From positions 1 through 13,330 of the forward strand of contig JAUZPW010000019.1 in the NCBI GenBank assembly GCA_030705725.1: 13,330 bases of DNA, written 5' to 3'. Under the pieces are notes generated by a model. The model was not told where the DNA came from. It saw nothing but the letters and a program-made list of their open reading frames with translations, and did not search any database. This DNA comes from Bacillota bacterium. GTDB lineage: Bacteria > Bacillota > Clostridia > Oscillospirales > Butyricicoccaceae. Shown here in pieces: positions 1 through 7,982 of the stretch; position 1 is the stretch's first letter, and each line of letters opens with the position of its first letter. The position numbers and the translations under genes were made by a program.

Positions 1-282
1 CTGCCGATAACGGACAGAAACCGTGCTTTTGCGCGCGATATAGTCGACCGCCTTACGGATGCCGGACTTCGCGTTGAGCTTGACGACCGCAGTGAAAAAA
101 TAGGCTATAAAATAAGGGAAGCCCAGCTTGAAAAAGTGCCTTATATGCTCGTGCTGGGCGATAAAGAGCAGGAGAGCGGAATACTTGCCGTGCGCAGCAG
201 AAAAGACGGAAAAACGCAGGAACAGTCTTATGACCAGTTCCTTGACATGGTGAAAAGGGAGATCAAGGAAAAATCGCTTTAA
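1..282 (+). CDS. thrS: Threonyl-tRNA synthetase, C-terminal fragment
   Basis: This is the last 93 residues of a reading frame already open at the window edge, ending in TAA. The translation carries the class IIa anticodon-binding domain of ThrRS. The diagnostic stretch KIGYKIREAQLEKVPYML is visible at residues 36-53, followed by VLGDKE and the usual short helix before the stop. The enzyme charges tRNA-Thr in the cytoplasm; the catalytic core and editing domain lie outside the window, so their state cannot be judged. No clear hairpin terminator follows, and the next gene starts 106 bases downstream, so some read-through into it is possible. ThrRS identity is well supported by the C-terminal motif. 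ProRS and HisRS share the fold but not this exact motif run. Confidence 0.93.
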   Translation: MPITDRNRAFARDIVDRLTDAGLRVELDDRSEKIGYKIREAQLEKVPYMLVLGDKEQESGILAVRSRKDGKTQEQSYDQFLDMVKREIKEKSL

Positions 283-334
283 TTCGGTCCTGGTTGTTTC
301 TATTTCGTAACTGTAATAAAGTAGCATTCTGGGT

Positions 335-340
335 TATAAT
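335..340 (+). promoter_or_regulatory. Putative -10 box upstream of the VanW gene
   Basis: A perfect TATAAT lies in the AT-rich thrS to VanW gap, about 48 bases before the ATG at 389. No good -35 hexamer is found 16-18 bases upstream; the best-spaced hexamer, TGTAAT at 312-317, matches poorly, and there is no extended TGn. It could be the promoter for the five-gene run that follows, or an activator-dependent one. The Shine-Dalgarno for that gene is AGAGGT at 379-384, only four bases from the ATG, which is close. Confidence 0.4.
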
Positions 341-388
341 ATTTCTACGTCAGGTTATTTTATTACTTTTATATAACTAGAGGTAACT

Positions 389-2179
389 ATGCCCAACTTT
401 TTTGAGCCACGGGACCAATATGAGCCGAAACGGCTGGCTGAAAAAAAACATGCTAAGAAACCGCTTATAGCGGCTGGCGTTACGCTTGCCGTGCTTGTTC
501 TCGCTTTCGCCGGAATATCCTCGTGGGGGCTATATGCGTACGACAGGGTATATCCCGGCGTCAGCGCCGGAGGCATCGGCGTTTCCGGCCTCAGCCGCGA
601 AGAGCTTGAATCGAGGCTGAAGCAGGAAAACGGTAACCTGTATAAAGGCAAAAGCATAAAAATAACCGTTCGAAAAACGGAGTACGAAATTTCGGCTCAG
701 GACGTCGGAGCCGGAATAAACGCCGAAAAAGCCGCCGAAGCGGTATATTCATACGGCAGAACCGGCGGCTATTTTAGAAGGCTCGGCGAAGTCGTAAACG
801 CCGCGGCAAACGGCGTCTCTGTCGGCATCCTGTCCCTTGACGAAAAAGCCCTGCGCGGCAAAGCCGATCAGATCGCCGACGATTTTCTCAGAAAAAGCCG
901 CGCGTCGGATTACGAAATAGTGGACGATACTCTCATATTGTATCTTGCAAATAAGCACGCGGTTCTTGAGCCTGAAACGGTTTACAACGCTCTCCTTGAC
1001 CGGTTTAAGAAAGCGGATTTTTCGGCTCTTACAATAACGCCGGAGTATGAAAAAATTGAAGAGCCCGATGTGGACTCTCTGTATGGGGAAATTGTCCAAA
1101 AACCCCAAAACGCCAGGCTCGACCTTGAAAAAGACCCGACCGGAAACACTATCCTTCCCGAAAAAAGCGGCATAGACGTGAACCTCGGAGAGCTGAAAAG
1201 GCTTATTGAAAACCGCGGCGATAAAACCGAGATCGAGATCCCGATTACTGTAACGCAGCCGGAAATCACGGCGGATGAGCTCCGTGAAGTGCTTTTCCGC
1301 GACGTTCTGTCAAGCGTGAACACAAACCTTAACCCATCGCTTGTAAACAGGACCGGCAACGTGCGACTGGCGGCTCAGCACGTAAACGGAACGATACTTA
1401 ATCCCGGCGACGTGTTTTCCTATAACGCGGCAGTCGGAATGCGCACAAAGGAACGCGGCTTCAAGGACGCAAAGGTTTTCGAAAACGGCGAGATTGTCGA
1501 CGGCGTCGGCGGGGGTATCTGCCAGGTTTCTTCGACCGCTTATATGGCCGCTTTAAGAGCCGATCTTTCTGTCAAGGAACGCCGCAGCCACCAGTTTACC
1601 GTCTCTTACACCCCCCTCGGGCAGGACGCAACGGTGGTTTACGGCAGCACGGACCTTAAATTTGTAAACAGCACCCCTTACCCCATAAAGATCGAGGCGT
1701 ATCAGAAGGGCAGCGGCGTGACCGTCACTCTTCGCGGAACAAAAACGGAAAACAAGGAAATCAAGCTTTATACGACTGTTCTCGAAAAAACGCCGTATCA
1801 AAGCAAAACTGTTGTCGATCCGACCCTAAAACCCGGCGAGCGCGTTGTGGAAAGCGAAGGGCATACCGGCTACAAAACGGTTACATACCGTGTCGTCGTT
1901 AAAGACGGTAAAGAAGTTAGCCGTACGGTCGAGAATAAGTCGACATACAAAAAGCTCGACTATGTCATTCGCCTGGGTCAGAAGCATTCAAGCCCCTCGA
2001 GCGGCACCTCGGCGGATAACGGCCCGAGCGGCGCCGGCGGCGAAACCGCGGGCAATAATAAGCCAAAGGATCCCCTGATTACAGATGCCGATCCCGTATC
2101 GGGGCCGGATCAGAATATACCGGGCGAAACCGGAGAAGACGTGTCCCCGGACCAGGAGAACCCCGAACCCGTGTTATAG
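389..2179 (+). CDS. Membrane-anchored VanW/G5 domain cell-wall protein
   Basis: The 596-residue protein has a basic cytoplasmic N-terminus, a single membrane segment at about residues 25-50 and a large outside region (type II, N-in). Residues about 55-300 resemble the putative peptidoglycan-binding repeat (PG_binding_4) common ahead of VanW domains. The VanW domain spans about 310-440 and includes the family hallmark GGGICQVSS around Cys378. A G5 domain follows at about 462-530 (TPYQSKTVVDPTLKPGE and the closing TYRVVVKDGKEVSR). The final 65 residues are a low-complexity Pro/Gly/Asp/Asn-rich tail. VanW itself was named from vancomycin clusters, but this YoaR-like architecture is widespread in Clostridia that are not resistant, so a general wall-surface role is more likely. 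It begins a closely spaced gene run. The domain assignment is secure; the biochemical function is unknown in the family. Confidence 0.88.
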   Translation: MPNFFEPRDQYEPKRLAEKKHAKKPLIAAGVTLAVLVLAFAGISSWGLYAYDRVYPGVSAGGIGVSGLSREELESRLKQENGNLYKGKSIKITVRKTEYEISAQDVGAGINAEKAAEAVYSYGRTGGYFRRLGEVVNAAANGVSVGILSLDEKALRGKADQIADDFLRKSRASDYEIVDDTLILYLANKHAVLEPETVYNALLDRFKKADFSALTITPEYEKIEEPDVDSLYGEIVQKPQNARLDLEKDPTGNTILPEKSGIDVNLGELKRLIENRGDKTEIEIPITVTQPEITADELREVLFRDVLSSVNTNLNPSLVNRTGNVRLAAQHVNGTILNPGDVFSYNAAVGMRTKERGFKDAKVFENGEIVDGVGGGICQVSSTAYMAALRADLSVKERRSHQFTVSYTPLGQDATVVYGSTDLKFVNSTPYPIKIEAYQKGSGVTVTLRGTKTENKEIKLYTTVLEKTPYQSKTVVDPTLKPGERVVESEGHTGYKTVTYRVVVKDGKEVSRTVENKSTYKKLDYVIRLGQKHSSPSSGTSADNGPSGAGGETAGNNKPKDPLITDADPVSGPDQNIPGETGEDVSPDQENPEPVL

Positions 2180-2203
2180 GGACATAAAAAAGGTGGGAAT
2201 AAT

Positions 2204-3175
2204 ATGAACGAAGGTGTTTTCTACAGAATTTTCGTCAGACGGCAGGCAAAAGTCACCGTCCTTAAAAATTTGCCCAAATGCTGCGGCGTCGCGTTAATAT
2301 ATCTGGGAATAAATTTTGCGTTCGTGATGCTTCAGCTTATGATAGAGAACCAGTTTGAAACGGAGATTTATTCATCGTCCGAAATTACAATATCAGTTTT
2401 GCCGATTCTCATAATTCTTCTTGAACTGTTTGTTATGTCTCCGGTTACGCTCGGCCTGCTGGAATTCTTCATGCGGCTGTCCGACGGCAAGCCGGTGTCC
2501 GTGGGTGACATTTTTCTGTGGTTCGGCGAAGGAAAACGGTATATAAAATCGGTGCTTATCAATTTTCAGTTTTCCTTTCTGGTATTTGCGTTTACGTTTC
2601 TCGGCCTGATACTGCCCGTCGCGGCCTCGGTGACGTTTTCTTACATGGGCAATACCGCTGCTTTATATGTGCTCGTTCCGATAATGTTCATCATCATGGC
2701 GTTTGTTGCCGCCAGGCTCTTAACGTATTTGCCGGGTTTATTCTTTCTCGCCGAGGATATGGAGAAAAAGCCTTGGAAATGCCTTATGGAATCCCGGAAG
2801 ATGTTCAAAAAAAGGAAATGGGACCTTTTTCTTATGGTGTTCGGTTTCCTGGGATGGTTCTTCCTCGTCGTGCTCTTCGGGTCAGTCGGGTCGCAGATGG
2901 CTTTTGCGAGCTACGGATATAACGTCCCGGTCGAGATCACGAGCATCCCCTTAAACGTCACTGTGGGAGCCGCCATAGCCGCTTATCTGGCTTCGGCGCT
3001 GCTGCTTCTGTTCGTAATTCCGTATTGGGTAACGTCGGTGGCATATTATATAAGAGGGGTTCAAAACCCCGGCCTGTTTCATAATCCCGCTGCCGAATTT
3101 TACGCAAAAAGAAAAGAGGATGTAAACGGCAGTCAGGATAAAAACAGCGATGCCGGAAACGACGGAGAGAAGTAA
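2204..3175 (+). CDS. DUF975-like polytopic membrane protein
   Basis: The 323-residue protein has about six hydrophobic segments (roughly 26-48, 60-84, 116-140, 145-170, 208-230 and 250-277) and a hydrophilic charged tail rich in Asp, Asn, Lys and Ser. The N-terminal pattern with R..AK..LK before the first helix, and the central block LAEDMEKKPWKCLMESRKMF followed by KKRKWDLF and FLGWFF, match my memory of DUF975 proteins: a short amphipathic loop with P/A, an ES..M motif, then K(W)DLF and GW. No transporter or enzyme motif is visible. The Shine-Dalgarno AAGGTGGG at 2190-2197 sits six bases before the ATG. It lies 24 bases after the VanW gene and 29 before metG, so it is probably cotranscribed with both. 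The function of this family is not established. An alternative reading is the membrane region of another YciC-like family. Confidence 0.7.
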   Translation: MNEGVFYRIFVRRQAKVTVLKNLPKCCGVALIYLGINFAFVMLQLMIENQFETEIYSSSEITISVLPILIILLELFVMSPVTLGLLEFFMRLSDGKPVSVGDIFLWFGEGKRYIKSVLINFQFSFLVFAFTFLGLILPVAASVTFSYMGNTAALYVLVPIMFIIMAFVAARLLTYLPGLFFLAEDMEKKPWKCLMESRKMFKKRKWDLFLMVFGFLGWFFLVVLFGSVGSQMAFASYGYNVPVEITSIPLNVTVGAAIAAYLASALLLLFVIPYWVTSVAYYIRGVQNPGLFHNPAAEFYAKRKEDVNGSQDKNSDAGNDGEK

Positions 3176-3204
3176 AAGACATTGGATTTAGGAGGACATT
3201 AAAT

Positions 3205-5121
3205 ATGGGAAAAGGAACTTATTATATCAGCACGGCTATTGCGTATACCTCCGGAAAGCCCCATATCGGAAACACCTATGAAATAGTGCTGGCGGATTCG
3301 ATAGCCAGATTTAAAAGGCTTCTGGGCTACGACGTATATTTTCAGACCGGAACGGATGAACACGGACAGAAAATCCAGCTTAAAGCCGCGGAAAAAGGGG
3401 TCTCGCCTCAGGAGTATGTCGACGGTGTCGCCGCCGAAATCAAAAATATCTGGGATATAATGAACACGACCTACGACCGTTTTGTCCGCACGACAGACCC
3501 CGAGCACATGAAAAAGATCCAGAAGATTTTCAAAAAGCTTTACGAGCAGGGCGATATATATAAAGGCGAATACGAAGGGCTCTACTGCACGCCGTGCGAA
3601 GCGTTTTTTACCGAGGCGCAGCTTGTCGACGGAAAATGCCCCGACTGCGGCCGCGAAGTAAAAAAGGCCAAGGAAGAAGCCTACTTTTTTAAGATGTCCA
3701 AATACGCGGACAGGCTTATAAAGCATATTGAAGAAAACCCGGATTTCATTCAGCCGGAATCCCGTAAAAACGAGATGCTCAATAACTTTTTAAGGCCCGG
3801 GCTTCAGGATCTGTGCGTTTCGCGCACTTCCTTCTCTTGGGGCATACCCGTCGATTTCGACCCGAAGCATGTCGTTTACGTCTGGATCGACGCGTTAGCC
3901 AACTATATAACCTTTGCGGGCTACGACCCGGACGGAAACCACGACGAAAAATACAAAAAATATTGGCCTGCCGACGTCCATTTAATAGGCAAGGATATTC
4001 TCCGTTTTCACACCATATATTGGCCCATTCTGCTTATGGCGCTCGGCGAGCCCCTCCCTAAGCAGATTTTCGGGCATCCGTGGCTGATGGTCGGCGACGG
4101 TAAAATGTCAAAATCAAAAGGCAACGTAATTTACGCGGACGACCTCGTGTCCTACTTTTCAGTGGACGCCGTGCGCTACTACGTGCTGCATGAAATGCCC
4201 TTCTCCTCCGACGGAACGATAACCTACGAGCTTATAATAGAGCGCATAAACTCCGACCTCGCAAATATCCTCGGCAACCTTGTAAACCGCACAATCGCCA
4301 TGTCTGACCGCTATTTCGGCGGCGTCGTCATGGCCCCCTCCCACGCCCAAGCCGTCGACTCCGAGCTTATTTCGCTCGCTCTCGACACGCCGAAGCGCGT
4401 CACTGAAAAGATGAATGAACTCCGCATTGCGGACGCGATAGACGAGATTTTTGTTCTTTTGCGCCGCAGCAACAAATATATCGACGAAACCATGCCTTGG
4501 GCGCTTTCCAAGGACCCCGAAAAGAAAGAGCGTCTCGGCGCCGTGCTTTATAACCTTCTTGAATCGATACGCATAGCGGCGGTGCTTCTCGAGCCGTTTT
4601 TGCCCGAAACCGCGCAGAAAATATATAGTCAGCTCAATACAAAGGCCGTGTCCTTTGAGAGCCTGTCCTCCTTTAACGGGATGAGGCCTGGAGACGCGAC
4701 CGGCAAGGCCGAAATACTGTTTTCAAGAATCGAAGCCGATAAAAAGATCAAGGAAATCGACGAAGCTTTGGCGGCGAAAGAGCATAAAGCCCAGGGTATC
4801 GAGGAAATATCGATAGACGATTTTGCCAAAACGGACCTCAGGGTCGCGAAAGTGCTTTCCTGCGAGACGGTGCCAAAATCGGAGAAGCTTCTGAAACTCA
4901 TTCTCGACGTAGGAAATGAAAAACGCCAGGTGGCGTCCGGAATCGCAAAATATTATAAGCCGGAGGATCTGATCGGCCGCAGCGTTATTCTCGTCAGCAA
5001 TTTAAAACCCGCGAAGCTGATGGGGATTACGAGCCAGGGCATGATCCTGGCCTCGAACGGCGACGAAGGCATACGCGTTATTTTCGCCGACGATTCAGTG
5101 CCGGGCTCGAAGGTGCGCTGA
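3205..5121 (+). CDS. metG: Methionyl-tRNA synthetase with C-terminal tRNA-binding domain
   Basis: The 638-residue enzyme attaches methionine to tRNA-Met in the cytoplasm. The Rossmann catalytic core carries the HIGH-equivalent PHIGN at residues 19-23 and the KMSKS loop exactly at 300-304. In the connective insertion there are two CxxC pairs, CTPC at 128-131 and CPDC at 145-148, so this is a single zinc-knuckle MetRS rather than the zinc-free type. The helical anticodon-binding domain follows, and residues about 535-638 form the EMAP/Arc1p-like tRNA-binding domain (DFAKTDLRVAKV, SGIAKYY, SNLKPAKLMG, SQGMILA), which usually dimerises the enzyme. The length fits MetRS with this extension. GGAGG at 3191-3195 precedes the ATG by nine bases. 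The stop is one base from the next start (TGAAATG), giving likely translational coupling. Confidence 0.98.
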   Translation: MGKGTYYISTAIAYTSGKPHIGNTYEIVLADSIARFKRLLGYDVYFQTGTDEHGQKIQLKAAEKGVSPQEYVDGVAAEIKNIWDIMNTTYDRFVRTTDPEHMKKIQKIFKKLYEQGDIYKGEYEGLYCTPCEAFFTEAQLVDGKCPDCGREVKKAKEEAYFFKMSKYADRLIKHIEENPDFIQPESRKNEMLNNFLRPGLQDLCVSRTSFSWGIPVDFDPKHVVYVWIDALANYITFAGYDPDGNHDEKYKKYWPADVHLIGKDILRFHTIYWPILLMALGEPLPKQIFGHPWLMVGDGKMSKSKGNVIYADDLVSYFSVDAVRYYVLHEMPFSSDGTITYELIIERINSDLANILGNLVNRTIAMSDRYFGGVVMAPSHAQAVDSELISLALDTPKRVTEKMNELRIADAIDEIFVLLRRSNKYIDETMPWALSKDPEKKERLGAVLYNLLESIRIAAVLLEPFLPETAQKIYSQLNTKAVSFESLSSFNGMRPGDATGKAEILFSRIEADKKIKEIDEALAAKEHKAQGIEEISIDDFAKTDLRVAKVLSCETVPKSEKLLKLILDVGNEKRQVASGIAKYYKPEDLIGRSVILVSNLKPAKLMGITSQGMILASNGDEGIRVIFADDSVPGSKVR

Positions 5122-5122
5122 A

Positions 5123-5881
5123 ATGCTCTTCGACACACACGCGCACCTTACGGACGAGGCATTCGACGGCGACCGCGCCGACGTTTTGCACAGGATAAGA
5201 GAAAACGGCGTGTCGCTCCTCTTGAACGCCGGAAGCTCCGTGCGCTCCTCCGAGGATTCCGTAAAGCTTGCTGAGGAATACGATTTTATCTACGCGTCCG
5301 TGGGCGTCCACCCGGAAGACTGCAAGGATATGACGTCTAACGACCTTCAGAAAATAGCCGCGCTCGCGCAAAACAAAAAAGCCGTCGCCGTCGGCGAAAT
5401 AGGGCTTGACTACCATTACGATTTTACTCCCCGGGACGTCCAGAAAAGGCACTTTTCAGAGCAGCTGGAGCTTGCCCGCGAGCTTGACCTTCCCGTTATA
5501 ATCCATGACCGCGAGGCGCATGGAGACACTCTTGAAATAGTAAAAAAGATAAAGGTTCAACGGGGCGTGTTCCACTGCTACTCCGGCAGCCTTGAAATGG
5601 CGAAGGAGCTTTTAGGCTTGGGTTATCTGTTGTCTTTTACGGGAGTGATAACGTTTAAGAACGCCGCCCGGTCGCATGAAATAGTAAAGTGGCTGCCCGA
5701 CGATAAAATAATGATTGAAACCGATTCCCCCTATCTGTCGCCGGAGCCTCTCCGCGGCAAACGGAATGATCCCGGAAACGTCCGTCTGGTAGCTCAGAAA
5801 ATTGCCGAAATAAAGGGAAAAACACTTCAGGAAATCGCCGCGCTTACGATGAAAAACGGGCGCGAGTTCTTTAATATCTAA
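5123..5881 (+). CDS. tatD: TatD-family metal-dependent deoxyribonuclease
   Basis: The 252-residue protein is a TIM-barrel hydrolase of the amidohydrolase superfamily and matches the usual TatD length. The metal ligands are visible in order: the HxH pair in FDTHAHL (His6, His8), Glu92 in VGEIGLDYHYD, His128 in IIHDREAH, His151 in FHCYSG and Asp201 in IETDSPYLSPEP. The ending RGKRNDPGNV is also typical. Family members act as 3'-5' DNA exonucleases or DNA-repair nucleases; the historical link to Tat export is indirect. The start codon lies one base after the metG stop, and AAGG inside the metG end (5110-5113) can serve as its ribosome binding site. The metG-tatD order is common in Firmicutes. 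All catalytic residues are present, so it is presumably active. Confidence 0.95.
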   Translation: MLFDTHAHLTDEAFDGDRADVLHRIRENGVSLLLNAGSSVRSSEDSVKLAEEYDFIYASVGVHPEDCKDMTSNDLQKIAALAQNKKAVAVGEIGLDYHYDFTPRDVQKRHFSEQLELARELDLPVIIHDREAHGDTLEIVKKIKVQRGVFHCYSGSLEMAKELLGLGYLLSFTGVITFKNAARSHEIVKWLPDDKIMIETDSPYLSPEPLRGKRNDPGNVRLVAQKIAEIKGKTLQEIAALTMKNGREFFNI

Positions 5882-5899
5882 TATCCGAGGTATTTTGTT

Positions 5900-6502
5900 A
5901 TGGATCAGCTTACCTATAGGGTCGGAAACGGCCTGTATGTAAATACGACGAACCGCTGCACAATGGACTGCACCTTCTGCATAAGGTCCCGCGGCAGCGG
6001 CATCGGCAATGCCCCTGACCTTTGGCTTTCAAAAGAGCATTCCAGGGAAGAGATTCTAAAGGATATACTCCGTCACGACCCCGGCTCATATAATGAAATC
6101 GTTTTCTGCGGTTTCGGCGAACCGACTGAACGCCTTATGGATATACTCTATATCTGCGGGGAACTCAAAAAGCAAAAAAATCCCCCGGTTATACGCATCG
6201 ACACAAACGGCCACGCGTCCCTTATCGCCGGGAAGGACGTAACCCCGCTGTTCGAGGGCCTGTTTGATTCGGTCTCCATTTCCCTTAACGCCCCCACAGC
6301 GGGAGAATACGAAAAGCTCTGCCGCCCTGAAGCCGGTGAAGAGGCGTTTTACGCTATGCTTGAGTTTGCGTCCAAGGTCAAGGAATACGTGCCGCAGACA
6401 TACTTAAGCGTCGTCGACGTGCTGCCCCCTGAGAAGCTTGCCGCCTGCCGCGAAATCGCCGACGGAATCGGCGTGCCGTTAAGAGTAAGACATCTGATAT
6501 AA
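5900..6502 (+). CDS. TatD-linked radical SAM protein
   Basis: The 200-residue protein has the canonical radical SAM cluster motif CX3CX2C, CTMDCTFC, with Cys20, Cys24 and Cys27, preceded by NGLYVNTTNR. Further signs are the GFGEPT motif (the GGE-type SAM-binding element, near residues 76-81), IRIDTNGH as the next strand, and SISLNAPTAGEYEKLCRP. It is shorter than typical radical SAM enzymes of 280-400 residues but shows no break; I recall a recognised short family found next to tatD genes (TIGR04038-like), and both position and size fit. The substrate and reaction are unknown. No second cysteine cluster or SPASM domain is present. GAGG at 5887-5890 precedes the ATG by nine bases. It is the last gene before a strong terminator, 18 bases after tatD. 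Confidence 0.88.
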   Translation: MDQLTYRVGNGLYVNTTNRCTMDCTFCIRSRGSGIGNAPDLWLSKEHSREEILKDILRHDPGSYNEIVFCGFGEPTERLMDILYICGELKKQKNPPVIRIDTNGHASLIAGKDVTPLFEGLFDSVSISLNAPTAGEYEKLCRPEAGEEAFYAMLEFASKVKEYVPQTYLSVVDVLPPEKLAACREIADGIGVPLRVRHLI

Positions 6503-6517
6503 GCTTACATAAAATAA

Positions 6518-6549
6518 AAAAATTCTCCGCCGGAAAGCGGAGAATTTTT
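6518..6549. terminator. Bidirectional intrinsic terminator between convergent genes
   Basis: A 13-bp perfect stem, AAAAATTCTCCGC (6518-6530) against GCGGAGAATTTTT (6537-6549), encloses a six-base loop CGGAAA. The GC-rich apex is flanked by a T-tract on the right and an A-tract on the left (6511-6520 region). It therefore works as a rho-independent terminator for the plus-strand radical SAM gene ending at 6502, and equally for the minus-strand permease ending at 6600. Confidence 0.93.
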
Positions 6550-6599
6550 TTATTTAACGTCTGCTTATCGCATTTGTTCATTGGACATTATTTAAGCCT

Positions 6600-7982
6600 C
6601 TATGCTTTTTTCTTTTCACCTATGCTTAAAATGAGGTTCAGTAAAATCCCGAATATCGCGGCGCCCGCTATGCAGGGGATGTTCATGCCGAAGAACGGGA
6701 TATTTCCTCCGAATTTGTATTGCCCGCCGATGCCGATTATCATAATGGTCGCGATAACGGCAGTGTTTTTGGAGCTGAACAGGTCCACCTTTCTTTCGAG
6801 CATAATGGCGATGCCCTGCGCCGCGATCGCGCCGAACAGATAAACCTCAAGGCCGCCGATGACCGACGTCGGTATCGAATAAATGGCGTTTATAAGCGGG
6901 GTAAAGCAGGCGATAATCATGGCGATCACCGAGGCCGTCATAAGCACGGGGATCGAGAAAACTTTCGTTATCGCCATTGCGCTGATATTCTCGCCGTAAT
7001 TCGTTCCGGCAGGCCCGCCGACGAAACCCGAGATCATGTCCCCGAGGCCGTCGCCGATAAGATTCAGTCCGAGCTTGTCCGCAATGTTATAAACCTTGCC
7101 CGCTTTCTTTTTCTTTGCTAGGTCGTTGACGTATATATCAAGCTGGAACACATGCGCCGTCGATTCCGGTATCGTGGCAATCGCAATCGGCATAATGGCC
7201 GCGACAGCCAAAAGCGAAGGCTTCGGTAAAGTGAAGACAGGCAGCGCGAATATCCCGCTTCCGGCAGCTTCCGGCAGCACCTTGAATAAATCTATCCCCG
7301 TCGTGAGCTTAATGGCAAAAGCGGTAAAGCAGCCTAAGATCGGCCCGAAAAGCAACGGGAGCTGGCCCCAGAAGCCCTTAAGGTATACCGAAAAGAGGAT
7401 AGTCGATATAAGCGTCACTAGCGAAATAATCCACGCCAGGTTTAACGCGAGCGGCGTCTGCGCCTGCGTTACGGAAACCTTCCCCGCCGTGTCGATAGCG
7501 ATGGACGCCGCGTCCCCGAGAGCGTTGCCCGCCAGCGTAAGCCCGATGATCATCGCAATCGGGCCCGTTACGGTTGCCGGAAGCACCTTTTCGATCGATT
7601 CCCTTCCGAAACGCTTCACAATAAGGCCGGCCGCAATCGATACGAGGCCGGACATAATGATTCCGAACTGCACTACGGAAATCTTCTGGTTCAGGGTATA
7701 ATTTTTAAGCGCGTCGGATGCCATAAGCCCGCCGATCGCCGCGATGTAAGAAAAACTTGAGCCGTAGTAAAGCGGGATCTGTCTCCCGGTAATCAGGATA
7801 AAGCACAGTGTTGCAAGGCCGCTTGCAAAAATCGTTGTTGAAATATGGAAATTAGTTATAATCGCGACCGCAACGGTGGCCGGGAACATAACGATAACCT
7901 GCTGCATCGCGTAAAGCAGCAGCTTCCATACCGGCGGCCGTTCATCGGGTAGGTATCCTATTGCCTGCTGACTTTTTGCCAT
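6600..7982 (-). CDS. NCS2-family nucleobase permease, uracil/xanthine type
   Basis: The 460-residue integral membrane protein has about 12-14 hydrophobic segments and belongs to the NCS2 (NAT/uracil-xanthine permease) family of proton-coupled nucleobase importers. The two substrate-site glutamates of UraA have counterparts: Glu273 in ATIPESTAHV and Glu331 in GPAGTNYGENISAMAI, the latter being the NAT signature with the NYGEN core. The N-terminal DERPP-W motif and QQVIVMFPATV are typical of UraA/PyrP-like members. Uracil is the favoured substrate because TNYGEN matches UraA better than the purine branches, but xanthine cannot be excluded. The Shine-Dalgarno GGGG at 7991-7994 is eight bases from the ATG. 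It has its own promoter and a long structured leader with a terminator, so it is probably regulated by attenuation and not simply cotranscribed with the upstream c-di-GMP gene. Confidence 0.88.
   Translation of the reverse strand: MAKSQQAIGYLPDERPPVWKLLLYAMQQVIVMFPATVAVAIITNFHISTTIFASGLATLCFILITGRQIPLYYGSSFSYIAAIGGLMASDALKNYTLNQKISVVQFGIIMSGLVSIAAGLIVKRFGRESIEKVLPATVTGPIAMIIGLTLAGNALGDAASIAIDTAGKVSVTQAQTPLALNLAWIISLVTLISTILFSVYLKGFWGQLPLLFGPILGCFTAFAIKLTTGIDLFKVLPEAAGSGIFALPVFTLPKPSLLAVAAIMPIAIATIPESTAHVFQLDIYVNDLAKKKKAGKVYNIADKLGLNLIGDGLGDMISGFVGGPAGTNYGENISAMAITKVFSIPVLMTASVIAMIIACFTPLINAIYSIPTSVIGGLEVYLFGAIAAQGIAIMLERKVDLFSSKNTAVIATIMIIGIGGQYKFGGNIPFFGMNIPCIAGAAIFGILLNLILSIGEKKKA

Noticed and set aside
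389..2179. Vancomycin-resistance gene
   Set aside because: The protein has a VanW domain, but the PG-binding, VanW and G5 layout is common in non-resistant Clostridia, and no vanR/S/H/A/X-like genes are nearby.
2518..2922. Plus-strand frame of 134 codons inside the DUF975-like gene
   Set aside because: It is in another frame of a gene with clear membrane helices and a good ribosome site, and it lacks its own start signals.
3199..3726. Minus-strand open frame of 175 codons opposite metG
   Set aside because: It overlaps the MetRS catalytic core containing the HIGH-like and CxxC motifs, and no family is recognisable in its translation.
5900..6502. Truncated radical SAM pseudogene
   Set aside because: The length fits the short TatD-linked family, the frame is intact from a good ribosome site to a stop, and the terminator follows directly.
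7096..7701. Plus-strand open frame of 201 codons opposite the permease
   Set aside because: It is antisense to a well-conserved NCS2 permease, has no ribosome binding site, and its composition mirrors hydrophobic codons on the other strand.
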